A stretch of 64,000 nucleotides of DNA from CAXQZM01 sp965229645 (GTDB lineage Bacteria > Pseudomonadota > Alphaproteobacteria > UBA7985). The notes under the pieces were generated by a model that was not told the DNA's origin, searched no databases, and worked only from the letters and a program-made list of their open reading frames with translations. The stretch is taken from NCBI GenBank assembly GCA_965229645.1, contig OZ245893.1, forward strand, positions 744,001 to 808,000. Direction: 5' to 3'. Within the stretch, counting starts at the first letter, position 1. The number at the start of each line of letters is the position of its first letter. A program made the translations under genes and the position numbers. Positions 44,123-52,727 of the stretch are shown here, in pieces.

Positions 44123-45207
44123 CCCCTCCGCCTCCCCCAACCCACCACGAGGCCCGTATCGCCTTCGACGCCTTGAATACGGGGCAACTTGCCCTTGAGG
44201 CGAGTGCCCCCGGGCGCGTCAATTTGATCGGCGAACATACGGACACGAGCGGCGGGCTTGTCCTGCCTTTGACCCTGGCGCGGCGAACCTACGTTGCCCT
44301 CGCACTCAATGGCGGCCCCAAGGGACGCATTCGGGCCAATTCCCGCGAGGAAGGACTGGCGGAGGCCGACCTGGACGCGCCAGCATCGGGCCAGTGGATC
44401 GACTATATTTGCGGTGCGGTGCGCCTTATGCGGCAGGCGGGCGCTCAAATCGACTCGCTATGCGTCGGCCTCGCGTCCGACCTGCCTTTGGGCGCTGGTG
44501 TTTCGTCTTCGGCCGCCCTAGAAATCGCGCTCTTGCGCGCCCTGCGGCTGGCCACGGGCCTGACCCTGAGCGATTCAGATCTGGCCTACATGGCACAAAA
44601 AATCGAGAACAAGCATCTGGGCCTAAAAACGGGCATCATGGACCAAATGGCGTCCAGTCTTGGCACCCCTGGCGCGCCCCTGCTGTTCGATACGCACACG
44701 GGCCATACCCGCGATCTACCCATGTTGTCCGACCATAGGTTTTTGACTTTCCATTCGGGAGTGTCGCGCCGCTTGGTCGATGGCGCCTACAATGACCGGC
44801 GCGCCGCCATCGACCTTGCCCTCAAAACACTTGGTCGAGTGCGGCTGATGGACGTTCCAGAGCGCGAGTTGGCGCAACTGCCCGCCGCCATCGTCCCGCG
44901 CGCGCGCCATGTCGTGAGCGAAAATGCCCGCGTCCAGGCGGCGGTGCAAGCCCTTATCGACCAAGACGCCGCCGCCCTCGGTCACCTGATGAACCAGGCC
45001 CATGCCTCCATGCGCGACGATTTTGCCGCCAGCCACGCGCGCGTCGACGCCCAGGTCGCCGCCGCAACAGCCGCTGGGGCCTTGGGCGCGCGCATCACGG
45101 GTGCTGGCTTTGGGGGATGCTTCGTGGCCTTGGTGCCCGAGGCGCGCGCCGCGCACATCTGCGCCGACCTGCTATCGCGGTTCCCCGAGGCCCAGCAAGT
45201 CGGCTAA
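44119..45207 (+). CDS. galK: Galactokinase
   Basis: 362 residues of the GHMP kinase family. Phosphorylates galactose at O1. ASAPGRVNLIGEHTDTSGG is the galactokinase signature, LPLGAGVSSSAALEIALL the ATP loop, GIMDQMASSLG carries the catalytic Asp, and ARITGAGFGGCFVALV is motif 3. The ATG overlaps the galT stop (ATGA). The open frame extends upstream through galT but is a shadow there. No galactose mutarotase or epimerase gene is adjacent; UDP-galactose 4-epimerase must be encoded elsewhere. Confidence 0.95.
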   Translation: MTPPPPPTHHEARIAFDALNTGQLALEASAPGRVNLIGEHTDTSGGLVLPLTLARRTYVALALNGGPKGRIRANSREEGLAEADLDAPASGQWIDYICGAVRLMRQAGAQIDSLCVGLASDLPLGAGVSSSAALEIALLRALRLATGLTLSDSDLAYMAQKIENKHLGLKTGIMDQMASSLGTPGAPLLFDTHTGHTRDLPMLSDHRFLTFHSGVSRRLVDGAYNDRRAAIDLALKTLGRVRLMDVPERELAQLPAAIVPRARHVVSENARVQAAVQALIDQDAAALGHLMNQAHASMRDDFAASHARVDAQVAAATAAGALGARITGAGFGGCFVALVPEARAAHICADLLSRFPEAQQVG

Positions 45208-45250
45208 GCGCGGTTGCACGGGGCTCACCCCTGCTCTATAGCCCGCGCTT
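45206..45250 (+). terminator. Stem-loop after galK, possible terminator
   Basis: AAGCGCGG (45206-45213) pairs exactly with CCGCGCTT (45243-45250), enclosing a second stem GGGGCTCACCCC. It begins at the galK stop codon and ends just before tRNA-Leu. There is no clear T-run, so factor-independent termination is uncertain. Confidence 0.35.
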
Positions 45251-45254
45251 TGGC

Positions 45255-45339
45255 GCGGATGTGGTGGAATTGGTAGACACGCTAGATTTAGGTTCTAGTG
45301 CCGCAAGGCGTGGGGGTTCGAGTCCCTTCATCCGTACCA
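45255..45339 (+). tRNA. tRNA-Leu (anticodon TAG)
   Basis: GCGGATGTGGTGGAATTGGT starts the gene. The anticodon arm CTAGATTTAGGTTCTAG has anticodon TAG; a class II variable arm follows, the T arm is GGGGGTTCGAGTCCCTT, and the acceptor CATCCGT is followed by an encoded ACCA. All stems pair, with one G-T at the first acceptor pair. It lies just upstream of tig. Confidence 0.96.
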
Positions 45340-45380
45340 AGCAAATATTAACCTTCCAGAGACGTGAGAGCCAAGCCCTT

Positions 45381-46703
45381 ATGGACGCCAAATTGATCGC
45401 CGAAGACGGCCTGAACCGGAAACTCGCCATCCATGTCGCGGCCGCAGATGTGACGGAAAAAACCGATACAAAACTGAAGGATCTGGGCAAGAAGGTAAAA
45501 ATTCAAGGCTTTAGACCTGGGAAAGTTCCCCTATCGATCTTGCGGCAACGCTACTTGGACAATGTGCTGACCGAAGTGCTGGCGGACACGATGCAAGCAA
45601 GCGTTGCCCAAGCGCTGGAACAGCACGACTTGCAACCCGCCATGCAACCCAAGGTAACCAAAAACGACTTTGAAAAAGGCAAAGATCTAGATTTTGAGAT
45701 CGAATTGGACGTCTTGCCGACGATTGAGTTGGCCGACTACACAGCATTCGAGATCGTCGCCTACGAGGTCGAGGTCACCGACAAGGAGATCGACGACACG
45801 CTGACCCGCCTTGCGGAACAACACAAAGGCTCAGAAAAAATCGCCGATGACCGCGCCGCTGCAAACGGTGACATCCTTATGATTGACTTCAAGGGCACCG
45901 TCGATGGCGAAGCCAAGCCAGGTATGGACGCCGAAGACTTTAAGCTCGTCATCGGTTCGGGCCAGTTCATTCCTGGATTTGAGGAGCAGCTGATCGGCGT
46001 GAAAGCCAGCGAGCAAACGGCCGTTACCGTGACCTTCCCGCAAGACTATCAGGCGACCGACCTGGCGGGAAAAGAAGCCGTTTTTGACGTCGTGTTAAAG
46101 GAAATTCATCAAGAAAAAGCGGCTGAAATCAACGAAGAGCTCGCCAAAAACCTGGGCAAAGATTCTTTAGACGCGCTCAAGGCCGACGTTGCCGCCGACC
46201 TCAAGCGGAATTTTCAGAGTTTGGCGCGCAACGTGACCAAGCGCAAACTGCTCGACCAACTGGACGCAGCGCATAAATTCGACTGCCCTGCCTCCATGAT
46301 CGAGGCGGAATTTGAAACGGTCTGGCGGCAGGTCGAGCGCGACAAGGAGATGGACCGTCTGGACCAGGAGGATCGCGACAAGTCGGAGGAGGACCTAAGG
46401 GCCGAGTATCGCGCCATCTGCGAGCGCCGCGTACGCCTTGGCCTCGTGCTTGCGGAAATCGGTAAGGTGGCGAAAATTGAGATCACTGACGAAGAGATGC
46501 GCGAGGCCCTACGGCGCGAAGCGCAACGCTACCCGGGTCAACGCCAACAAGTCGTTGACTTCTATCGACAAAACCCCGCCGCCGTTCAAGCCCTGCGCGC
46601 GCCCTTGCTCGAGGAAAAGGCGGTCGACGAAATCCTCGCCAAGGCGCAAACGACCCACGAGTCCGTCGATGTGGAGAGTTTACAAAAGCAGTTTGCGGCT
46701 TGA
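45381..46703 (+). CDS. tig: Trigger factor, ribosome-associated chaperone
   Basis: 440 residues from ATG at 45381; the frame upstream runs through the tRNA. Binds the ribosome exit site and folds nascent chains, with peptidyl-prolyl isomerase activity. The ribosome-docking signature is VKIQGFRPGKVPLSILRQRY; the FKBP-like domain lies at about 150-240 (GDILMIDFKGTVDGE, GSGQFIPGFEEQLIG); the rest is the helical chaperone domain. It stands upstream of clpP and clpX, the order common in bacteria. Length and motifs are normal. Confidence 0.96.
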   Translation: MDAKLIAEDGLNRKLAIHVAAADVTEKTDTKLKDLGKKVKIQGFRPGKVPLSILRQRYLDNVLTEVLADTMQASVAQALEQHDLQPAMQPKVTKNDFEKGKDLDFEIELDVLPTIELADYTAFEIVAYEVEVTDKEIDDTLTRLAEQHKGSEKIADDRAAANGDILMIDFKGTVDGEAKPGMDAEDFKLVIGSGQFIPGFEEQLIGVKASEQTAVTVTFPQDYQATDLAGKEAVFDVVLKEIHQEKAAEINEELAKNLGKDSLDALKADVAADLKRNFQSLARNVTKRKLLDQLDAAHKFDCPASMIEAEFETVWRQVERDKEMDRLDQEDRDKSEEDLRAEYRAICERRVRLGLVLAEIGKVAKIEITDEEMREALRREAQRYPGQRQQVVDFYRQNPAAVQALRAPLLEEKAVDEILAKAQTTHESVDVESLQKQFAA

Positions 46704-46933
46704 GCGCTCCTTAGAGAGCCGCGTTGGTGGACGCTCAATCGAGCAAATTGGAGCTTTCACGGACGCGCGACCAGGGGGGAGCCTAGCCCATGTAGCGCTT
46801 GAACGCAGTTGAGGCGCTGGTGCAAACGACCCCTGGTATTTGCCGTCTCGGCCCTTGTATTTGTCCGAGGGCCAACCCACTTCCCCTTCCAATTCCCTGG
46901 GACCCTCCCCCGCGTCCCCTATTTGGAGAACCT

Positions 46934-47566
46934 ATGACCCAGATCGCGTTTGACTCAAGCCTTCTTTCCCCCACGGCCGCCGTCGTGCCCAATGTCGTTG
47001 AGCGTACGAGCAACGGCAAGGAAGGTTACGATATTTTCACCCGTTTGCTGATGGAACGGATCATTTTTTTGACGGGCCCGATCAACGATATGGTCTCCAC
47101 GGCGGTTTGCGCCCAGCTTCTGTACCTGGAATCGCAAAATCCCAAAAAAGATATTATGCTCTATATCAACTCGCCTGGCGGTTCCGTTTCTGCGGGCCTT
47201 GCCATGTACGATACCATGCAGTTGGTGAAGGCCCCCGTAAATACTTTTTGCGTGGGACTTGCCGCGTCCGCGGGCTCCTTGCTGCTGATGGCGGGCACCA
47301 AAGGCAAGCGATTTGCCCTGCCGAACTCCAAAGTCATGATCCACCAGCCGTCCGCAGGCTTTCAAGGTCAGGCTTCGGACATTGAAATCCATGCCAAGGA
47401 AGTGTTGCGCACACGTGCGACCCTGAACGAGCTTTATGCCCATCACACGGGGCGCAATTTGGACGAGGTGGAGCGCGGCATGGAACGGGACAACTTCATG
47501 ACCCCGCAAGAGGCCCTAGACTTCGGATTGGTCGATGAAATTTTGTCTTCCCGCGAGGCCCAATAA
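46934..47566 (+). CDS. clpP: ATP-dependent Clp protease proteolytic subunit
   Basis: 210 residues. The ATG at 46934 follows TTGGAGAACC, a good ribosome-binding site; the longer open frame upstream is ignored. It forms the tetradecameric serine protease barrel. The nucleophile Ser112 is in GLAASAGSLLL, His137 in VMIHQPSAG, and the third residue in the following helix region. The handle motif YINSPGGSVSAGLA is intact. It is partnered by ClpX, encoded 16 bases downstream. The preceding 230 bases (46704-46933) are non-coding and should hold the promoter; an inverted repeat TTGAGCG...CGCTCAA lies at 46700-46738. Confidence 0.97.
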   Translation: MTQIAFDSSLLSPTAAVVPNVVERTSNGKEGYDIFTRLLMERIIFLTGPINDMVSTAVCAQLLYLESQNPKKDIMLYINSPGGSVSAGLAMYDTMQLVKAPVNTFCVGLAASAGSLLLMAGTKGKRFALPNSKVMIHQPSAGFQGQASDIEIHAKEVLRTRATLNELYAHHTGRNLDEVERGMERDNFMTPQEALDFGLVDEILSSREAQ

Positions 47567-47582
47567 GGTCTAAGCCGCTCGA

Positions 47583-48827
47583 ATGAGTAAAGAAAAAACT
47601 GACGACAAGGGCACCCTTTACTGCTCATTTTGTGGCAAGTCGCAGCACGATGTCCGAAAGTTGATTGCGGGACCCAACGTCTTCATTTGCGATGAATGCG
47701 TTGAGTTGTGCACTGAAATCATCCGCGAGGAAATCAAGGAAGCCGCCCTTGCCAGCAAGGATGGCGTCCCGTCCCCGCAAACAATCATGCAGACCTTGGA
47801 CGATTTTGTCATTGGTCAGGCCCAGGCTAAGCGCATTCTGTCGGTGGCCGTGCATAACCACTACAAGCGTCTGAACCACGCCAAGGAAACAGGCGACGAC
47901 GTCGAACTGTCCAAATCCAACATCCTGCTGGTCGGCCCCACGGGGTGCGGCAAGACCTTGCTGGCGCAAACTCTGGCGCGCATCATCGACGTGCCCTTCA
48001 CCATGGCCGACGCGACCAGCCTCACCGAGGCGGGATACGTTGGCGAAGATGTCGAAAACATCATCCTAAAACTGCTGCAAGCCGCCGAGCACAATGTGGA
48101 GCGCGCCGAACGCGGTATCGTCTATATCGACGAGGTCGACAAGATCAGCCGAAAGTCCGACAACCCCTCGCTTACCCGCGATGTGTCAGGCGAAGGGGTA
48201 CAACAGGCCCTTTTGAAGTTGATGGAGGGAACCGTCGCCTCGGTGCCCCCCCAAGGCGGCCGCAAACACCCACAACAAGAGTTCATCAACGTCGATACCT
48301 CCAACGTTCTGTTTATCTGCGGCGGGGCCTTTGCGGGGCTCGAAAAAATCATCTCCGACCGAGGTCAGGGCCAGGCTGTTGGCTTTGGCGCTGACGTGCG
48401 GGATGTCGATGAGCGCGGCGCGGGCCAGATCCTCGCCGATGTTCAGCCCGAGGATTTGCAAAAATTCGGTCTGATCCCTGAATTTATCGGCCGTCTTCCT
48501 GTTGTTGCGACCTTGGAAGATCTGGATGAATCCGCCCTCGTGCGCATTCTGACCGAACCCAAAAACGCCTTGGTCAAACAATATGAGCGTTTGTTTGATA
48601 TGGACGAAACCAGACTTAAGTTCACCAAAGAGGCCTTGTCCGCCATTGCCAAACGCGCCATCGCACGCAAAACGGGCGCGCGCGGCCTGCGCTCGATCAT
48701 GGAGGCCATATTGCTCGATACCATGTTCGACCTGCCTGGGTACGAAAATGTCGAGGAAGTCGTTGTGAGCGCTGAAGTTGTCGATGGCGACGCTCAGCCA
48801 CTCCTAGTACATAAGAAAGCTGCCTGA
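47583..48827 (+). CDS. clpX: ATP-dependent Clp protease ATP-binding subunit ClpX
   Basis: 414 residues. An N-terminal zinc-binding domain (CSFCGKSQ...CDECVELC) is followed by the AAA+ module: Walker A LLVGPTGCGKTLLAQTLA, pore loop YVGEDVENII, Walker B IVYIDEVDKI, sensor 2 KTGARGLRSIMEAILLD. The IGF-type ClpP-docking loop is represented in the usual region near GQGQAVGFGADV. It unfolds tagged proteins and feeds them to ClpP. It follows clpP by 16 bases. The lon gene, a frequent downstream neighbour in alphaproteobacteria, is absent here. Confidence 0.97.
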   Translation: MSKEKTDDKGTLYCSFCGKSQHDVRKLIAGPNVFICDECVELCTEIIREEIKEAALASKDGVPSPQTIMQTLDDFVIGQAQAKRILSVAVHNHYKRLNHAKETGDDVELSKSNILLVGPTGCGKTLLAQTLARIIDVPFTMADATSLTEAGYVGEDVENIILKLLQAAEHNVERAERGIVYIDEVDKISRKSDNPSLTRDVSGEGVQQALLKLMEGTVASVPPQGGRKHPQQEFINVDTSNVLFICGGAFAGLEKIISDRGQGQAVGFGADVRDVDERGAGQILADVQPEDLQKFGLIPEFIGRLPVVATLEDLDESALVRILTEPKNALVKQYERLFDMDETRLKFTKEALSAIAKRAIARKTGARGLRSIMEAILLDTMFDLPGYENVEEVVVSAEVVDGDAQPLLVHKKAA

Positions 48828-48928
48828 GGCCATTCAACCCTCCCCACTCACGCGCCGGGTGGCGTCAAGACAACAAGACAAGATCTAGGCCCCTTGCCTC
48901 GCCCCATAAACTCGCCTAGGCTGCGTGC

Positions 48929-49597
48929 ATGACCCGTCTTGTCGCTTGTTTGGTGTTCGCCCTGCTCCCTAGTGCCGCCTTAGCGATCGGTCATGGCGAT
49001 CCTTTGGGCTCGGGGGAATCTTTTTTCGCGGGTCTGACCCATACCCTATTGGGGCTCGATCATTTAATTGCCATGATCGCCATTGGCTTGCTGTCGGCCC
49101 AAATCGGTCGCGCCGCTGTTATCCAGGTGCCGCTCGTCTTCGTGATTGCCCTCGTGATCGGCGGCTTTGTAGGCCTCGTTTTGGGCGTCGGCCCCATTCG
49201 TGAATGGCTCCTATCCACTTCTGAAGTTGTGATTATGCTCTCGGACCTCTTGCTGGTCCTAGCCATTATATGGATGGCTCCACACGAGAAGAGCTTCAAC
49301 GCCGTGTCGCTTGTTGGTCTCTTTGTCGTGACCTTTGGCCTGTTTCACGGTTTTGCCCACGGCGGGGAAATTCCCGACGGCGCCATCGCCCTATTCTATG
49401 TTCTTGGGTTCGCCACCACGTCGCTTTCAATGCATATCCTGGGCCTGCTGATCGGGGAAATCGGTCAAGTGTTTCGCCAACCCCGCGTCGCACGTGGGGT
49501 GTTCGCCGCTGTTTTGCTTGGGGTCTCCATCCATCTCCAAGTGGATTTTTGGAACGCGATCATGCCAGATTTCGTCCTCGAAATTTTCGAACTCTGA
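48929..49597 (+). CDS. HupE/UreJ-family nickel/cobalt transport protein
   Basis: 222 residues. Signal peptide MTRLVACLVFALLPSAALA, then IGHGDPLGSGESFFAGLTHT and the family motif LLGLDHLIAMIAIGLL, with metal-binding His and Asp. A later histidine pair is in LFHGFAHGGEIP. Six spans follow in the usual arrangement. HupE/UreJ proteins admit nickel or cobalt, serving urease, hydrogenase or cobalamin enzymes; none of these is encoded nearby. A corrinoid-dependent MttB-type enzyme further on would be one consumer of cobalt, though that link is speculative. Confidence 0.9.
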   Translation: MTRLVACLVFALLPSAALAIGHGDPLGSGESFFAGLTHTLLGLDHLIAMIAIGLLSAQIGRAAVIQVPLVFVIALVIGGFVGLVLGVGPIREWLLSTSEVVIMLSDLLLVLAIIWMAPHEKSFNAVSLVGLFVVTFGLFHGFAHGGEIPDGAIALFYVLGFATTSLSMHILGLLIGEIGQVFRQPRVARGVFAAVLLGVSIHLQVDFWNAIMPDFVLEIFEL

Positions 49598-49799
49598 CCC
49601 TGTTTTGACGCCTGTCGATGAGATAAGACCAGCGGCCATAGCACACGGCATTGACGCGTCGGAATAGACCTGCTTCGCGATTAGGTGATTTTCTTTGCGG
49701 TGGTCCAATTTTCGTGATTTTGCGCTTGTGATGAAAGCTCTGAAAGTCCGTAAGCGTCCGCTCTGGAAGCCCTCAATTTTGCGGTTTTTAATGACGCTC

Positions 49800-51248
49800 T
49801 CAATGCAGTGTTCTGATGGCATGAGACAAAGATCGGTAGCGCGCCAAAGCGTCTTGATAGGCTGCGGCGAATTCTGCGCGCGGGGAGATGGTCCGAAGGT
49901 TTTGCGGCAAGGGGCTGGCCTCGACTATGTTCTGTATCGTCGCACCCGCTTCGGCAGCGTAGGCGAGCCGTGCCGCGCCTAAGGCCGCGGCATGGTCCGA
50001 CAGCGGGTTCAACCTTAGGGGGTGTTGCAAGACATCGACAAGAGTTTGCACCCAAAACGGGGATCGCGCCCCGCCCCCGACGGCGGTGAGCTGATCCAGG
50101 TTCGCCCCAGCCTTCTTTAGCGCATCGGCGCAATCGGCGAGGCTGTAGGCGACACCTTCCATCACCGCCTGGGTCAGATGACGAAAGCCGTGCGTGCGGC
50201 CCAGACCAATGAACGCGCCTGCAGGCATGTTCAGGTTATGGGGCGTTCGCTCGCCCAGGAGGTAAGGCAGGTAGATCAAATCGCCTGGCCCACGGCTACG
50301 TTGGGGTAAGAGACTTGCCAAGTCAGCGCTGTCCTTGCCAAGCGCGTCGGCAAGCCATGTCAAACTATCCGTGGCGGCGAGGGTCACACCCATTTGGATA
50401 AAGCTGCCGGCAACAGCGTGATTGAAACTATGGACCGCCGTTTCCGCCTTGGGCATCCAGGAGTCGTTGACCGCCAAGACAACGCCCGAGGTACCCAAGG
50501 AAATCTGGCCCTGACCGTCGCGGACCGCGCCAATCCCAAGGCTCGCCGCCGCGTTGTCCCCTGCCCCGCCCGCGACCAGACAGGTAGGATTGAGCCCGAA
50601 TTCCGCAGCAACTGCGGGAGCGACCCGCCCTCGCACCTCGTCGCTTCGCACCAGGGGAGGCAATAGGCCCTGGGGGAGCGCCGCAGCGTCGCAAAGGGCT
50701 GCACTCCAACGCGACGCCGCGCAGTCGAATAGGGCGGAGCCCGCGGCGTCCGAAGGTTCGCTATGCTGCAAACCCGTGAGCCAAAAAGCGAGGTAATCCT
50801 TTGGAAACAAGACCGAAGCGGCGCGAGACCAGGCTTCAGGTTCTTCGTCACGGACCCAGGCCAGCTTGGAGGCTGAGAAACCTGGGAACACCATGGTTCC
50901 CGTCGTGCCCCTGAACAGGGGGTTTGCATCGAGCTGGGCCGCCTGCACCCTTGCCCGGGTATCGTTCCAAAGCAAGCACGGACGCACGACCTGTCCCTGG
51001 CTGTCGAGCAGAACAACCCCGTGCATATGCCCCGAGATGGCGAGGGACTTGAGCGATGGGAGGCGTCTCGCGATTTTTTTGAAGACAGCCCGTAGGGCCT
51101 GGATCCAATCGACTGGGTTCTGCTCGCACCAGCCATCTCGAAGACGCGACACCTTGAGCGGCACCGTTGCCACGTCCAAAATCTCGTGCTGATCGTTGAT
51201 CAGCAAGGCTTTGAGACCCGAGGTTCCGAGATCTAAGCCGAGGTACAT
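49800..51248 (-). CDS. xylB: Xylulokinase
   Basis: 482 residues of the FGGY kinase family. MYLGLDLGTSGLKALL is the first ATP-phosphate loop, LAISGHMHGVVLLD carries the family's His, LLWNDTRA the substrate-binding Asp region, and GGAGDNAAASLG and VGGGARSPFWVQ the second-domain motifs. It phosphorylates D-xylulose for entry into the pentose phosphate pathway. No xylose isomerase or sugar transporter lies beside it, so the source of xylulose is not shown. The 200 bases between hupE and this gene are empty. Confidence 0.92.
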   Translation of the reverse strand: MYLGLDLGTSGLKALLINDQHEILDVATVPLKVSRLRDGWCEQNPVDWIQALRAVFKKIARRLPSLKSLAISGHMHGVVLLDSQGQVVRPCLLWNDTRARVQAAQLDANPLFRGTTGTMVFPGFSASKLAWVRDEEPEAWSRAASVLFPKDYLAFWLTGLQHSEPSDAAGSALFDCAASRWSAALCDAAALPQGLLPPLVRSDEVRGRVAPAVAAEFGLNPTCLVAGGAGDNAAASLGIGAVRDGQGQISLGTSGVVLAVNDSWMPKAETAVHSFNHAVAGSFIQMGVTLAATDSLTWLADALGKDSADLASLLPQRSRGPGDLIYLPYLLGERTPHNLNMPAGAFIGLGRTHGFRHLTQAVMEGVAYSLADCADALKKAGANLDQLTAVGGGARSPFWVQTLVDVLQHPLRLNPLSDHAAALGAARLAYAAEAGATIQNIVEASPLPQNLRTISPRAEFAAAYQDALARYRSLSHAIRTLH

Positions 51249-51293
51249 ACGACCGCCATAGCCCCACCCCGAAGTTTGGGCGCGACGCCCCGA

Positions 51294-52478
51294 TCAAGCC
51301 TCGGGCGCGTCATATAGCTCCGCCAAAATCTCCGCCTCGTGCTCGCCGAACAGGGGTGGCGGGCAGTCGTAGGTGACGGGGGTTTTGGAGAATTTGAGCG
51401 GGTTCCCGATCAACGGGATCTGGCCGCTGGCGACGTGGGGGCTGGGGACTTGGGGGTGCATGTTGCGGGCGCTGACTTGGTCGCTGGCGAAAACTTGCGC
51501 CAGATTGTTGACGGGGCCTGCGGGGACGCCGATGGCTTCTAGGCTTTCGACCACGGCGTCGGTGGTCAGGCCGCCGACGGTTTTGGCGATGGCGGGGATC
51601 AAGTGATCGCGGTGCTTTAGGCGTGCGGGGTTGGTGGCGAATTGAGGGTCGCTGGCCCAGTCCTCCTGCCCCAGCCAAGTCGCGAAACGGGCGAATTGGC
51701 GATCATTGCCAACGGCGATGACCACGTGCCCGTCGGCGGTGTCAAACACCTCGTAGGGCACGATGCTCGGGTGGGCATTGCCGCGCCGGGGCGGGACTTG
51801 GCCCGTGACCAGATGGGCGCTGCCTTGGTTGATGAGCCAGGCGATTTGGGTATCGACCAGGGCCAGGTCCAGATGCTGCCCCTGCCCTGTCTGGGTGCGA
51901 TGGTGCAGGGCCGCCAGGATGCCGCTGGCCGCGTAGAGGCCGCACACCACATCGGCGACCGCGACCCCGACTTTCATGGGTTGGCCCTCAGGGGTTCCTG
52001 TCAAGGACATGAGCCCGCCGTAGGCTTGCGCCATCAGGTCATAACCCGGTTTGGCGGCGTTGGGGCCCGTTTGACCAAAGCCCGTGATGGAACAGTATAG
52101 GAGCGCGGGGTTGAGCGCGCTCAGGCTGTCGTAGTCCAACCCGTAAGCAGCGAGGCCCCCGACCTTGAAATTTTCGACCAAGATGTCGCTGTGCTTTGCC
52201 AGTTGGCGCACGATCCGTTGGCCTTCCTCAGTTGTCAAGTCGAGCGGCAACGAGCGTTTGCCGCGATTGGCGCTGACGAAGTAGGCGCTTAGGTCCTGAC
52301 CGCCATCGACCTGTTCCAGGAACGGCGGCCCCCAGGTGCGCGTGTCGTCGCCACGCGTTTTCGGGTTTTCGACCTTGATCACGTCGGCGCCCAGGTCGGC
52401 GAGCAGTTGCGTGCAGCTAGGCCCTGCCAAAATGCGCGAAAGGTCGAGGACGCGCAGCCCCGTCAAAGGTCCTGCCAT
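51294..52478 (-). CDS. Class III CoA-transferase (CaiB/BaiF family)
   Basis: 394 residues, the standard size of a family III acyl-CoA transferase. Family blocks are GLRVLDLSRILAGPSCTQLLADLGADVIKVE at the N-terminus, SANRGKRSLPLDL, and PGYDLMAQAYGGLMSLTG with the catalytic Asp that forms a mixed anhydride with the acyl group. It moves CoA between carboxylic acids; the acid is not identifiable. It stands 46 bases upstream of xylB on the same strand, but a functional tie is unclear. A 195-bp miniature element begins 15 bases before its start codon and must supply or separate its promoter. Confidence 0.9.
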   Translation of the reverse strand: MAGPLTGLRVLDLSRILAGPSCTQLLADLGADVIKVENPKTRGDDTRTWGPPFLEQVDGGQDLSAYFVSANRGKRSLPLDLTTEEGQRIVRQLAKHSDILVENFKVGGLAAYGLDYDSLSALNPALLYCSITGFGQTGPNAAKPGYDLMAQAYGGLMSLTGTPEGQPMKVGVAVADVVCGLYAASGILAALHHRTQTGQGQHLDLALVDTQIAWLINQGSAHLVTGQVPPRRGNAHPSIVPYEVFDTADGHVVIAVGNDRQFARFATWLGQEDWASDPQFATNPARLKHRDHLIPAIAKTVGGLTTDAVVESLEAIGVPAGPVNNLAQVFASDQVSARNMHPQVPSPHVASGQIPLIGNPLKFSKTPVTYDCPPPLFGEHEAEILAELYDAPEA

Positions 52479-52492
52479 CCGTCAATCCCTAA

Positions 52493-52687
52493 TACCAACG
52501 GCCAAAAAAGTTGACACTTTTTTGTCCGTTTTGTGTCTCACGGCAGAAACGCTTCGCGTTTCGCCTCCGACGGGGCCTTCGCTTATACCCCGAGGCGCTT
52601 TCGCGCTATTCTCGGGGCCGCTACGGGGGCCGCAGTCGCGGCCCTTATGCCAGCGACTAAAAGAGTCATTCTCATTCGCCGCTGGTA
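52493..52687 (+). repeat. 195-bp TACCARCGG miniature element in a promoter region
   Basis: TACCAACGGCCAAAAAAGTT to CCGCTGGTA, nearly the same sequence as the copies at 25871 and 27242. TAA precedes it and TAT follows. It fills the gap between the divergently read flanks of the CoA-transferase start (52478) and the oxidoreductase stop (52728). Confidence 0.88.
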
Positions 52688-52727
52688 TATGAGGTGTTGC
52701 CCTGCAATCCAAGCCTTGTCCAAGCCC

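Noticed and set aside
45117..45380. N-terminal extension of trigger factor
   Set aside because: The frame reads through galK and tRNA-Leu; conserved trigger factor sequence begins at the ATG at 45381.
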